A DNA stretch of 64,000 nt from Nostoc sp. UHCC 0870 (GCF_022063185.1 NZ_CP091913.1:2543501-2607500); one strand, 5' to 3'. Positions 1-9,696 are shown, numbered from the stretch's first letter. Numbers and translations: made by a program. Notes: a model not told the origin generated them from the sequence alone.

Positions 1-32
1 TTTTTGGTCAAAGTTAACTGTAGAAAAGTTTT

Positions 33-656
33 ATGTCCCTCCAAGCAAATCACGGTAAAGCTATCACCTATGTTTCTGTTTTGAGTTGCTTAATGTTGGG
101 GTTCACTAACGTTCATCCGGCTTTAGCCCACAAGGTAGAAGTCGCAGGAGATGTTGGTGCGACACTCCACATTGAACCGAATGATACACCTCGTGCTGGA
201 GAAACTGCACAAGCTTGGTTTGCCTTGACGCGCAAAGGTGGTAAAGCCATTCCTCTAGCACAATGTAATTGTCAATTAGCGGTTTACGCCGAACCCCACC
301 CCCCCGGAGAACCGGCACTGCTAGAGCCATCTTTAGAACCAGTCAACGCCGAACGCTTTCAAGGCATCCCAGGCGCAGATATTACCTTCCCCAAACCGGG
401 AATTTATCAGCTACAGCTAACAGGAAAGCCCAAATCTGGGGCAACTTTCCAACCATTTGAGTTTAACTTTAATGTGACTGTGGCGGTGGGTGCTGGTGAT
501 ACAAGGAAACAGGTACAAAGCCAGCAAGCAATCAATGATCCTGTCGTCGAGAATAAATTATCATCATTTCCAGTATGGGCGATCGCTATCCCAGCTTTAA
601 CAGTCGGCGGTATATTATTTATTTTTCTGCAAAAGAAGAAAGGGAGTAGGGAGTAG
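33..656 (+). CDS. Secreted membrane-anchored protein of unknown function
   Basis: I do not recognise a named family. The 207-residue product starts with a signal peptide (hydrophobic stretch about residues 10-32, cleavage likely after PALA), has a beta-rich exported domain, and ends with one membrane helix (about 181-200) followed by KKKGSRE, so it is probably held in the membrane with the domain outside. The mature domain begins HKVEVAGDVGATLHIEP and includes a CNC motif. A His at the mature N-terminus and a small all-beta fold recall CopC/YtkA-type Ig-like domains, but that is only a guess. The upstream neighbour lies outside the window. Confidence 0.6.
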   Translation: MSLQANHGKAITYVSVLSCLMLGFTNVHPALAHKVEVAGDVGATLHIEPNDTPRAGETAQAWFALTRKGGKAIPLAQCNCQLAVYAEPHPPGEPALLEPSLEPVNAERFQGIPGADITFPKPGIYQLQLTGKPKSGATFQPFEFNFNVTVAVGAGDTRKQVQSQQAINDPVVENKLSSFPVWAIAIPALTVGGILFIFLQKKKGSRE

Positions 657-662
657 TAAACC

Positions 663-700
663 AATTCGCAATTCGCAATTCGCAATTCGCAATTCGCAAT
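663..700. repeat. Heptamer short tandem repeat (AATTCGC)
   Basis: About five head-to-tail copies of AATTCGC follow directly after the preceding gene. A GC-rich segment (701-745) starting GGGCTAACGCCCCGCTCC is joined to it; the same segment occurs in inverted orientation at 4660-4716. Such STRRs are typical of heterocystous cyanobacteria. Confidence 0.85.
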
Positions 701-801
701 GGGCTAACGCCCCGCTCCGCTAACGCAACGATGCTCCCGTCCCGCTCCAACAGCACCGGCTAAACGCCGCGCTACCGCTAACAGCACTCAGCACTCAGCA
801 C

Positions 802-1800
802 TCATTTATGTCTTTTCAAGTGCCATTGCCAGGCGTGGGTGACAATATCTTGAATATCTGGATATTGAGGATGCCAGCCGAGAATTTTTCGGGCTTTTTC
901 GCCGCTACCAATTAAACTGGGGGGATCTCCGGGGCGGCGATCGCATTCTGTAACTGGTATATTCGATCCTGTCACCTGGGCGGCGGCTGCAATGACTTCT
1001 CTGACTGAAAAACCTTGACCATTACCTAAATTAAAAAATTCGCTATCGCCACCTTTTAATAAATATTCCAATCCTAAAATGTGGGCATCTGCCAAGTCAC
1101 TGACATGAATATAGTCCCGAATACAAGTCCCATCGGGGGTGGGGTAATCTGTGCCAAAAATTGAGATAGATTCGCGTTTACCTAAAGCTGTCATCAGTAC
1201 CAAAGGAATGAGATGGGTTTCAGGGTTGTGATCTTCACCTAATAAGCCTTCAGGATGTGCGCCAGCTGCATTAAAATAACGAAAACGGACTGATTTTAAA
1301 CCATAAGCTACATCAAAATCAGATAAAATCCTCTCTACCATTAATTTAGTAGCACCGTAGGGATTGATGGGATTTTGGGGGTGGTTTTCGGGAATCGGCA
1401 CAACATCTGGGACACCATAGGTGGCACAAGTGGAAGAAAAGACAAAATTCTTAATAGATGCCGCCAGCATTGCTTCTAAGAGAACCAGCGTACCCAAAAC
1501 GTTGTTACGGTAGTATTTAGCGGGGTCTGTCACTGATTCGCCGACATAAGCATAGGCAGAAAAGTGCATGACGGCGGCAAAATTATGGGTTTTAAATAAA
1601 TCATCTAACAGAGCGCGATCGCTAGTATCCCCGACAATCAACTCAACCTGCAAAACCTTCTCCACCAAGTCACGATGCCCATAAACCAGGTTATCGAGTA
1701 TCACCACGTCATAACCTGCTTGCTTGAGAGCTAAGACGGTATGTGAACCGATGTACCCTGCTCCCCCTGTTACTAAAATGCTGGGCTTTCCAGGTGACAT
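802..1800 (-). CDS. galE: UDP-glucose 4-epimerase
   Basis: Interconverts UDP-glucose and UDP-galactose in the cytoplasm, feeding polysaccharide and galactolipid precursors. It is an extended short-chain dehydrogenase: NAD-binding glycine motif TGGAGYIGSHT near the N-terminus, the YGATK catalytic Tyr-Lys pair, and the GalE-type substrate region RFRYFNAAGAHPEG. A longer reading from 1830 is possible, but the ATG at 1800 has AAAGGA just upstream, giving MSPGKPSILVTGG and 332 residues, a normal GalE length. It lies alone, divergent from the next gene. Confidence 0.93.
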   Translation of the reverse strand: MSPGKPSILVTGGAGYIGSHTVLALKQAGYDVVILDNLVYGHRDLVEKVLQVELIVGDTSDRALLDDLFKTHNFAAVMHFSAYAYVGESVTDPAKYYRNNVLGTLVLLEAMLAASIKNFVFSSTCATYGVPDVVPIPENHPQNPINPYGATKLMVERILSDFDVAYGLKSVRFRYFNAAGAHPEGLLGEDHNPETHLIPLVLMTALGKRESISIFGTDYPTPDGTCIRDYIHVSDLADAHILGLEYLLKGGDSEFFNLGNGQGFSVREVIAAAAQVTGSNIPVTECDRRPGDPPSLIGSGEKARKILGWHPQYPDIQDIVTHAWQWHLKRHK

Positions 1801-2042
1801 AGTTTTTCCTTTTGAGTTACAACTACTCAATTAATTTAACTAATTCACTGGTGTATCACATTCCTAATCAGGAAAATTATAAATATTAGACGCAGTGTCA
1901 AAAAATTGCACTAAAATCACTACGACGGTAGTCTTTGGTGTGAGGGTTGGGATATTTTAAGTCAAATTACAGATGACGATAAAATGAATCCACTTTATGA
2001 AACCTCTAGGCTCACCGCAAAAGGAGATTTGAGTGTAAATCT

Positions 2043-2735
2043 ATGTTTGAACTTTTAAGCCGGGTACTGCTGTGGTTATTGATTGGTACTATCGCTTACA
2101 CTGTGTTTCAGAAATTTTATCCTTCAGGAACTTTTGTTGGGCGATTAGTTTTTGTGATCTTGATGATTGTGATCGCCTTGTCATTTGTCAATCCCAATGA
2201 ACCAGCTGTAGCATCTTTGTGGAGGCTAGTATCATTTCCCCTGAAACCCTTGGGAGCTTCAGTTTTGATGCTAATTGTGGCAGCGCAGAAAATCAAGGGG
2301 GGTGGAATTGAGAAACCTGGAGGGTATTTAATTGGTTGGTCACTGACAATTTTACTTTTATCCAGTACACCAGCGATCGCCTACTTTTTGATCAGAGCGC
2401 CCTTAGCCGCCGAAGGGGCAATGATTCCCACCTATCCATCATCTCAATCTGAAACACTCGTAGCCTTGGGGACACCAACCAACCCCACACAAGTTACAGA
2501 TATACTGGGGGATGCTATCTTGCCCAATATGGCAATCAATCAGACAACCTTAGCTTTCAACTACTGGGAAACCAAAATCCCCCCTTACCTGTTGCAGAAT
2601 CCTCAACAGATTAGAGAACGAGGCTTGCGACTAGAAGACTTTGTACCCAGTGCAGAAACACTGCAACTCACAACCCAAGTTTGGGAAAGTTATCTTACTC
2701 AGGTTTACACTTTCTTACGTGGTCGTCGGGCTTAA
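2043..2735 (+). CDS. Membrane protein of unknown function
   Basis: The 230-residue product has three to four hydrophobic helices in its first 120 residues (about 5-22, 30-50, 65-80, 98-118), then a soluble tail of about 110 residues with no recognised motif. From memory the N-terminal half, including FPLKPLGASVLMLI and STPAIAYFL, resembles the membrane part of large cyanobacterial YdcF/ElyC (DUF218) proteins; the DUF218 catalytic domain itself is absent. An ABC exporter gene starts 104 bp downstream on the same strand, so the two may be co-transcribed. AAAGGAG upstream of the ATG is a good ribosome site, although about 12 bases away. Confidence 0.6.
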   Translation: MFELLSRVLLWLLIGTIAYTVFQKFYPSGTFVGRLVFVILMIVIALSFVNPNEPAVASLWRLVSFPLKPLGASVLMLIVAAQKIKGGGIEKPGGYLIGWSLTILLLSSTPAIAYFLIRAPLAAEGAMIPTYPSSQSETLVALGTPTNPTQVTDILGDAILPNMAINQTTLAFNYWETKIPPYLLQNPQQIRERGLRLEDFVPSAETLQLTTQVWESYLTQVYTFLRGRRA

Positions 2736-2839
2736 AGTTAGAAATCAAAAGGCAAAAGGCAAAAGATACTATATATACTTAGGCCTGTCCCCCGTCACCT
2801 GTCACCTGTCACCTATCACCTGTCCCCCTTCCCCCTTCC

Positions 2840-4591
2840 ATGCAACAATCTCGACGAATTGCTAAACTTGGTGCTTACCTACGTCCCCATTGGCGAGATG
2901 CCACGTTGGGTATTTTGGCTTTGTTGTCTGTCAATGGATTAGGTGTTTATATTCCTTGGTTGATTCGTGGTTGTGTTGACCAACTTGCCAACAATGTGAT
3001 CTGGCAAGAAATACTACGTTATGTAGTTGTGATTATTTTACTCAGTGCTGCCATGTGGCTGATCCGCATGGCTTCGCGGTTGTGGATATTTGGTGTGGGA
3101 CGGCAAGTAGAATTTGATCTCAAACAAAGGATTTTTGAGCATTTACTCAATCTAGAGCCTGCTTATTTTGCCACTAATACGATTGGTGACTTAATTAGCA
3201 GGGCTACCAGTGATGTAGATAATGTCAGAAGGTTGTTAGGATTTGCGGTGTTAAGTTTAGCTAATACGGTGTTTGCTTATACCTTAACACTGCCAGTCAT
3301 GCTAGCAATTAACGTCAATCTCACCTTGGCGGCGATCGCAGTTTATCCTTTGATGTTTGTGTTAGTGCATTTATTTAGCAATCGCTTACGCCAGCAACAA
3401 GCCCAAGTCCAAGAAAATATTTCTGACATCAGTGAGCTAATCCAAGAAGACATGAGTGGTATAGCTTTAATTAAAATCTATGCCCAAGAAGAAAACGAGC
3501 GTCGAGCTTTTGCCCAAAAAAACCAACAGTTATTGGGGGCTAACTTGGGACTAGCGAAAATCCGCAATACCTTGTTTCCCCTGATTGGTGGTTTAGCTGG
3601 TTTGAGTTCACTGGTAATTATTTGGTTGGGGACAAGGCAGATTACGGCGGGAAACTTGGCTGTTGGTGACTTTTTGGCATTGCTAATCTATGTTGAGCGG
3701 TTAGTGTTCCCGACGGCACTTTTGGGCTTCACCATTACCGCCTACCAACGGGGGGAAGTCAGTATAGACCGTCTGGAAGCTATACTCAGCGTGAAACCAA
3801 AAATTAAAGATATTGATGACGCTGTGCAGATGGCTTTAGCAGAAGTCAAAGGGGAACTAACAGCTAAAAATCTCAGTTTTACTTATGCTGGTGCTGCTAA
3901 ACCAGCGTTAGATCATGTCAATTTTACCATTGCCCCTGGAGAGACAGTAGCAATTGTTGGTGCGATCGGTTCGGGTAAGTCAACTTTAGCCAATGCCTTG
4001 CCTAGATTGTTAGATATTGCACCAGGACAGTTATTTTTAGATGGGGTGGATATCACCCAGATAGCATTGGCAGATTTGCGTCATGCGATCGCCTACGTTC
4101 CTCAAGATAGCTTTTTATTTAGCACTACCATCAGAAATAATATCCGCTACGGCGACCCCAGCAGCGATCAACAATATGTTGAGTCTGTGGCTAAGTCATC
4201 ACAAATTCACCCAGAAATCATCAATTTTCCCCAGCAGTACGAAACTATAGTTGGGGAACGGGGTATTACTCTTTCTGGTGGTCAAAGACAACGCACAGCT
4301 TTAGCTAGAGCCATGCTAGTCAATGCGCCCATTTTAATCTTAGATGATGCCCTCTCCAGTGTGGATAATCAAACGGCTACCCAAATTCTCAATAATCTTG
4401 CTAGTGGGAAGACACGCAAAACAGTAGTCTTTATCACACACCAACTATCGGCGGCGGCGGCGGCTGACCGTATTTTGGTCATGGATAAAGGCCAAATTGT
4501 GCAAGAGGGCAATCACTTAAAGCTATTGCAGGAAAATGGTTTGTACAGAAAGCTGTGGAGTCAGCATCAAGTAGAAGAATTGTTACGTTAA
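2840..4591 (+). CDS. ABC exporter half-transporter (MdlA/BmrC-like, degenerate Walker B)
   Basis: A 583-residue half-transporter: N-terminal six-helix exporter membrane domain (about 15-310) and C-terminal ATPase (about 340-575). Walker A is GAIGSGKST, the Q-loop VPQDS, the signature LSGGQRQRTALARA and the H-loop THQL. The Walker B region reads ILILDDALSSVD, with Asp where the catalytic Glu normally follows. In known families (MdlA, BmrC/YheI) this marks the degenerate partner of a heterodimeric exporter, so it probably pairs with another half-transporter, which is not encoded next door. Substrate unknown. The intergenic stretch before it is a CACCTGT-rich simple repeat and gives no clear ribosome site. 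Confidence 0.88.
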   Translation: MQQSRRIAKLGAYLRPHWRDATLGILALLSVNGLGVYIPWLIRGCVDQLANNVIWQEILRYVVVIILLSAAMWLIRMASRLWIFGVGRQVEFDLKQRIFEHLLNLEPAYFATNTIGDLISRATSDVDNVRRLLGFAVLSLANTVFAYTLTLPVMLAINVNLTLAAIAVYPLMFVLVHLFSNRLRQQQAQVQENISDISELIQEDMSGIALIKIYAQEENERRAFAQKNQQLLGANLGLAKIRNTLFPLIGGLAGLSSLVIIWLGTRQITAGNLAVGDFLALLIYVERLVFPTALLGFTITAYQRGEVSIDRLEAILSVKPKIKDIDDAVQMALAEVKGELTAKNLSFTYAGAAKPALDHVNFTIAPGETVAIVGAIGSGKSTLANALPRLLDIAPGQLFLDGVDITQIALADLRHAIAYVPQDSFLFSTTIRNNIRYGDPSSDQQYVESVAKSSQIHPEIINFPQQYETIVGERGITLSGGQRQRTALARAMLVNAPILILDDALSSVDNQTATQILNNLASGKTRKTVVFITHQLSAAAAADRILVMDKGQIVQEGNHLKLLQENGLYRKLWSQHQVEELLR

Positions 4592-4659
4592 TAAGTGTTG
4601 TGGCGGGGTCTAAATACCCGTTACAAAACGTAATTACGTAAAGCCTACGGCATAGCTGC

Positions 4660-4748
4660 GCTTAGAGCGTAGCGGGACGGGAGCATCGTTACGTTAGCGG
4701 AGCGGGGCGTTAGCCCATTACGAATTACGAATTACGAATTACGAATTA
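4660..4748. repeat. GC-rich interspersed element plus ATTACGA heptamer repeat
   Basis: The segment 4660-4716 ends GTTAGCGGAGCGGGGC and GTTAGCCC, and is the inverted counterpart of 701-745. It runs straight into about four copies of ATTACGA (4717-4748), which reach the start codon of the following kinase and leave it without a recognisable Shine-Dalgarno sequence. Confidence 0.8.
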
Positions 4749-7700
4749 TGAATCATCACTCCCCCCTAACTATCCTGGTAATTGATGATTGTGCCGCAGA
4801 TCGGGAAATATATCGTCACTTTTTGCAGCATGACAGGCTGTACACCTATCACATTGTAGAGTTTGAGACAGTAACAGAGGCAATGGGATGGTGTCAGCAA
4901 CAGACAGCAGATGTCATTTTGCTGGATTATTTATTGCCTGATGGGGATGGTTTGGAGTTTCTTCAGCAATTAAACCAATCTCTGAGCATGAGAAAATCGG
5001 CGGTGATCATGCTCACAGAACAAGGGGATGAAAGCATCGCTGTCCGTGCCATGAAAAGTGGTGTCCAAGATTATTTATCCAAAAATTATCTCACCCCGGA
5101 AGTCTTACAAGGTGCAATTCATCATGCAGTCGAACGGGTGCATCTGACTCGACAGCTAGAACAAAGTCGGCAACAGCAACAGCTGATGGCTGCGATCGCA
5201 TTACGGATTCATCAGTCACTCCAGCTAGAAGAAATTTTGGCTGTGACAACCGCAGAAGTCCGTCAGTTTCTTCAGGTAGATAGAGTAGTAATCTATCAAT
5301 TTCAGCCGGATATGAGCGGGACTATCGTAGCAGAGTCTATAGTTCCAGGTTGGACAGTGGCTATGGGGGTAAAAGTTGAGGATAATTGCTTTCAACAAAG
5401 AGTTAAAGGCGACTATCATCAATGGAAAAGACGAGCGATCGCGGATATTTATCAAGCAGGCTTAACAGACTGTTATTTAAAGCTACTAGAGCGATTTGAA
5501 GTCAAAGCTGTTCTCTGTGTGCCGATTCTCGTCACCAATGAATTATGGGGATTATTAATTGCCCACCAATGTACTACACCCCGTCACTGGCAATCATTTG
5601 AACTAGATTTATTGGATCAACTGGGGGTGCAAATAGCGATCGCCATTCAGCAAGGGAGTGCCTACGAGCAAGCACAGGCAGAACTGCAAGAACGCAAACG
5701 AACAGAAGCAACTTTCAGAGAGAGCGAACAAAGGTTTCGCCAAATGGCAGATACTGCTCCGGTGCTGATTTGGATGGCTGGACTGGATAAACTTTGCTAC
5801 TACTTCAATAAAACCTGGTTAGACTTTACTGGCAAAACCCTAGAACAAGAGGCGGGCGATGGTTGGGTGCAAGGAGTGCATCCCAATGACTTGCTAGCGT
5901 GTTTAGATATTTATTTCACAGCTTTTGATGCTCGCCAAAAGTTCCAAATGGAATATCGCCTCAAACGCTTTGATGGAGAATATCGCTGGATTTTGGATAC
6001 AGGCACACCCCGCTTTACCAGTGAAGGAGAATTTCTGGGCTATATCGGTTCGTGTATAGATATTAGCGAACGCAAGCAGGTAGAGCAAGCCCTGCGGCGG
6101 AACGAAGAGCGGTTAAATTTAGCTCTAGATGCGGCAGGTATGGGTAATTGGGAATGGAATATTCCCACAGGAGCAATTCACTGGTCGCCTAGCCTAGAAC
6201 GACTGTTTGGCATTAATCCCGGCAGCTTTAATGGAAAGTATGAAACAGTTGTGGCGATGATGCACCCAGATGATCGCCAGAGAGTTTTACAAGCAATTAA
6301 TCGTGCTGTTCATGAGAGAGAAGAGTACAACATCGAATTTCGCTTTATTAAACCTGATGGCACGCCACGCTGGGCGTTGGGGAAAGGGCGTGTCTTTTAT
6401 GACCAACAGGGTAATCCTGTGCGTATGAGTGGCGTTGATGTAGACATCACGGAACGCAAACAGGTACAAGTTGCCCTACAGGAGAGTGAAGCTCGCTTTC
6501 AAACGTTCATGAATCATAGTCCCGCCGTTGCCTGGATTACCAATGAACATGGTCAGATAGTCTATTTGAGCCAAACTTATTTCCGCACCCTGCAACTTCC
6601 CGGTGAAACACCAGAGGATGTGATTGGCAAGACAGCTTTTGATATCTATCCGGCGGAAATTGCCCAGCAGATTGTGAATAATATTCGCCATGTGGTACAG
6701 ACTCAGCAAATCCAGGAAACTATCGAACAAGCCCCCAAGCGAGACGGCACACTGGGCGATTTCTTAGTCTATAAATTCCCTCTACCGCGAACGACTGGAG
6801 AATCACTAGTTGGTGGCGTTGCCGTTGATATTACCGATAAAATTCGTGCAGAACAGGCATTACAACAACTCAATCAAGAACTCGAAACCAGAGTTGCAGA
6901 ACGCACAGCCGCTTTACAAGAAAGTGAAGAACGCTGGCATTTGGCAGTGCGAGGCAGTAATGATGGGATTTGGGACAATAACATCAAAACGAATGAAATT
7001 TTCTTCTCGACTCGTTGGGAAGAAATGCTGGGCTTCACTAGTTATGAACTTAGTCGCAGTCGAGAAGGATGGTCAAGCCGCATTCATCCTGAAGATCATG
7101 ATCGCATCATCAAGGTGATCGCTGACCATTTAGCCCACAAGACACCATTTTTCCAAGAAGAATACCGGGTACAATGCAAAGATGGCTCTTATATATGGGT
7201 ATTAGATCGGGGTCAGGCATTGTGGGACGAAGCAGGCAATGCCATTCGCATGAGTGGCTCGTCTACAGATATTACCAGACGCAAACAGGCTGAAGCCGAG
7301 TTGTTGGAAGTTTCTCGATTGCAACAAGCAATTTTGGAATGTACTGATTATGCGATTATTTCCCTCAATTCCCAGGGTATTATCCAAAGCTTTAATATTG
7401 CTGCTCAACGAATGCTGGGTTATACCGCAGATGAAGTGATTGGTCGGGTAACGCCTGAAATATTTCACGACCCAAAAGAACTGAAGCAAGAAGCAGAGAG
7501 ACTCTCACAAAAATTGGGCAGGGAAATTCCACCGGGGGTAGAATTTTTTCAAATCGTCGCCCAAATAGAAAGCAGTTATGAGCAGGAATGGACTTACATC
7601 CGTCAAGACGGTTCGCGTTTTCCCGTATTGCTCTCGATAAAAGTCCTGTACAACTTAGAAGGAGAGACAATTGGATGTTTGGGGACTGCCAAAGATATCA

Positions 7701-9559
7701 CCCAGCAAAAACATCTAGAAAGTCAATTACGCAAGAATACAGCCAACCTCGCCACCGCTCAACGAATTGCTGATATGGGTAGTTGGGAATTTGACTTGCA
7801 AACCCAAAAGATTATTTGGTCAGAAGAGGTCTTTCGTATCTTTGGATATGATCCAGCATCTGGTACACCCAGCTATGAAGAATTACTCCAGTCCACCCAT
7901 CCAGACGATCGCGACAATTTTAATTTTACTGTCCAGCAAACGATTATCAATGGACAGCCTTACCAAATAGAGTCCCGATTTACTCGCGCCGATGGAAGTT
8001 TACTCCATGTACTAGCACGAGGCGAAGCGATCTTGAATGCAAATGGCGAACCCATGCGGTTGTTCGGCATTGTCCAGGATATTACTGCAAGCAAACAAGT
8101 AGAAGAAGCCCTGCGCCAGAGTGAACACCGCTATGCCACCTTAGCAGAAGCATCTCCAGTAGCTATTCTTCGGTTTGATACGGCTGGTAATTGCATCTAT
8201 GTCAACGAGCGTTGGTCAGAAATGACAGGTAGACCCACACACACAGCATTAGAAAAGGGCTGGATGGAGGTTTTACACCCAGAAGATCGTGATCATTTGG
8301 TATTCTTATTTTGTTGTTTGCAATTTACCCAGTGGATAGAGAGCTTGCAGCTAAAAGATGACTCTCGTCTGCTTGTGGAATGGTCTAGATTATTTAAGCA
8401 AGGCGGATTTTTTCGCAGCGAAGGCAGATTGGTAAATTCAGATGGAAGCATTATCTGGGTTTACTGTCAAGCACTACCTGAAACCAACCCCAGTGGTAAT
8501 ATTATCGGTCATGTCGGAACTCTGACAGATATTAGCGATCGCAAACAATTTGAGTTAGAAGTTATTCAAAATCGAGATTTGCGAGAAGCCATCTTTAACG
8601 AATCCGCCGATGCGATTTTCTTAGTAGACACCGATACCCAATTAATTTTTGACTGTAATCGTCGCGCAGTTGAGTTATTTGAAGCCTCAAGCAAAGAGGA
8701 ATTAATCAATATTGATGGTCATACGCTGCAACGTCACCAATTTACCCCCCAGGAATTAGGAGAAATTACAGAGCAATTGGAGCAAAAATCTTTTTGGAGT
8801 CAGGAAATTGAATATGTGACCAGTAAAGGTAATCTCTTTTGGGGTAATTTAGCCGCTAAACAAATTACCGTAGCTGGGAAGGTCATTAACTTGGTGCGAG
8901 TGAGCGATATCAGCGATCGCAAGAAAACGATAGAACAGATTCAGCGATCGCTAGAAGAGAAAGACACATTACTCAAAGAAATTCACCATCGAGTTAAAAA
9001 CAACCTGCAAATTATCTCCAGCTTACTGAGAATGCAAACTAGACGAACTGGGGATGAAACAACCTTGATGCTATTTCAAGAGTCCCAAAATCGTGTCCAA
9101 TCGATGGCTTTGATTCATGAACAACTGTATCAATCGGCAGATATTTGTCAAATTGACTTTGGTGACTACATCCGCAGTCTGACAGATAATTTGTTTCGTA
9201 GCTACGGAGTCAGTCAAAGAAAGATTACCCTCAATGTAGAAACAAATGGCATCAAATTGACTCTTGATAATGCTATTCCCTGCGGATTGATGATTAACGA
9301 ATTAGTTTCTAATTGCCTGAAATATGCTTTTCCCGAACAACAGCAGGGAAATATTACGATTTGTTTGGAAGCAGTCCCAGAAAATCAAATAATTTTGATT
9401 GTTAAAGATAATGGCGTTGGTATTCCCGAAACATTCGATTGGCAAAATAGCAACACTTTAGGCTTGAGGATTGTGAGAAATCTGACGAGACAGTTAAAAG
9501 GTAATATGATTTTAAAGCGCGATCGCGGTACGAGTTTTTATATTTACTTTGCCCAGTAA
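4748..9559 (+). CDS. Multi-sensor histidine kinase (REC-GAF-8xPAS-HisKA_2-HATPase)
   Basis: A 1603-residue signalling kinase without membrane segments. Domains in order: receiver (1-125, phosphoacceptor Asp60 in LLDYLLPDGDG), GAF (about 155-295), eight PAS/PAC units each closing with a DIT/DIS-x-RKQ-like motif (about 325-1390), a HisKA_2 helix EIHHRVKNNLQ (His about 1413/1414) and a C-terminal ATPase domain with DNGVGIPE. The GAF carries Cys242 in YQAGLTDCYLKLLERF, the place where bilin-binding cyanobacteriochrome GAFs have their Cys, but followed by Tyr, not His. HisKA_2 kinases usually signal to separate response regulators; none is adjacent. The N-terminal receiver suggests it is itself a phosphorelay target. 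Start chosen as the only ATG before the receiver. Confidence 0.92.
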   Translation: MNHHSPLTILVIDDCAADREIYRHFLQHDRLYTYHIVEFETVTEAMGWCQQQTADVILLDYLLPDGDGLEFLQQLNQSLSMRKSAVIMLTEQGDESIAVRAMKSGVQDYLSKNYLTPEVLQGAIHHAVERVHLTRQLEQSRQQQQLMAAIALRIHQSLQLEEILAVTTAEVRQFLQVDRVVIYQFQPDMSGTIVAESIVPGWTVAMGVKVEDNCFQQRVKGDYHQWKRRAIADIYQAGLTDCYLKLLERFEVKAVLCVPILVTNELWGLLIAHQCTTPRHWQSFELDLLDQLGVQIAIAIQQGSAYEQAQAELQERKRTEATFRESEQRFRQMADTAPVLIWMAGLDKLCYYFNKTWLDFTGKTLEQEAGDGWVQGVHPNDLLACLDIYFTAFDARQKFQMEYRLKRFDGEYRWILDTGTPRFTSEGEFLGYIGSCIDISERKQVEQALRRNEERLNLALDAAGMGNWEWNIPTGAIHWSPSLERLFGINPGSFNGKYETVVAMMHPDDRQRVLQAINRAVHEREEYNIEFRFIKPDGTPRWALGKGRVFYDQQGNPVRMSGVDVDITERKQVQVALQESEARFQTFMNHSPAVAWITNEHGQIVYLSQTYFRTLQLPGETPEDVIGKTAFDIYPAEIAQQIVNNIRHVVQTQQIQETIEQAPKRDGTLGDFLVYKFPLPRTTGESLVGGVAVDITDKIRAEQALQQLNQELETRVAERTAALQESEERWHLAVRGSNDGIWDNNIKTNEIFFSTRWEEMLGFTSYELSRSREGWSSRIHPEDHDRIIKVIADHLAHKTPFFQEEYRVQCKDGSYIWVLDRGQALWDEAGNAIRMSGSSTDITRRKQAEAELLEVSRLQQAILECTDYAIISLNSQGIIQSFNIAAQRMLGYTADEVIGRVTPEIFHDPKELKQEAERLSQKLGREIPPGVEFFQIVAQIESSYEQEWTYIRQDGSRFPVLLSIKVLYNLEGETIGCLGTAKDITQQKHLESQLRKNTANLATAQRIADMGSWEFDLQTQKIIWSEEVFRIFGYDPASGTPSYEELLQSTHPDDRDNFNFTVQQTIINGQPYQIESRFTRADGSLLHVLARGEAILNANGEPMRLFGIVQDITASKQVEEALRQSEHRYATLAEASPVAILRFDTAGNCIYVNERWSEMTGRPTHTALEKGWMEVLHPEDRDHLVFLFCCLQFTQWIESLQLKDDSRLLVEWSRLFKQGGFFRSEGRLVNSDGSIIWVYCQALPETNPSGNIIGHVGTLTDISDRKQFELEVIQNRDLREAIFNESADAIFLVDTDTQLIFDCNRRAVELFEASSKEELINIDGHTLQRHQFTPQELGEITEQLEQKSFWSQEIEYVTSKGNLFWGNLAAKQITVAGKVINLVRVSDISDRKKTIEQIQRSLEEKDTLLKEIHHRVKNNLQIISSLLRMQTRRTGDETTLMLFQESQNRVQSMALIHEQLYQSADICQIDFGDYIRSLTDNLFRSYGVSQRKITLNVETNGIKLTLDNAIPCGLMINELVSNCLKYAFPEQQQGNITICLEAVPENQIILIVKDNGVGIPETFDWQNSNTLGLRIVRNLTRQLKGNMILKRDRGTSFYIYFAQ

Positions 9560-9583
9560 TGGGGATACCAGAATTAACTGCAC

Positions 9584-9662
9584 AAAAAACCCCACCCCGC
9601 CAAAACTACGTTTTGTCTCCCCTCCCCGCTTGCGGGGAGGGGATTAAGGGGTGGGGTAAAAA
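9584..9662 (-). terminator. Nested hairpin, Rho-independent terminator for the minus-strand operon
   Basis: Inner stem CCCCTCCCCGC (9619-9629) with GCGGGGAGGGG (9632-9642); outer stem ACCCCACCCC (about 9589-9598) with GGGGTGGGGT (9648-9657). Read on the minus strand the hairpin is followed by T6, so it should end transcripts from the AAA ATPase gene. It sits between two convergent genes. Related hairpins lie at 11611-11655 and 20507-20579. Confidence 0.75.
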
Positions 9663-9696
9663 GTAGCTGGGATAAGCGTTATAAATCCTAAAACAA

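Noticed and set aside
407..685. Minus-strand open frame opposite the first gene
   Set aside because: It starts in the AATTCGC repeat and lies antisense to a gene with a clear signal peptide and membrane anchor.
6810..7118. Plus-strand out-of-frame open frame within the multi-PAS kinase
   Set aside because: Overlaps conserved PAS coding sequence in another frame and has no start signal.
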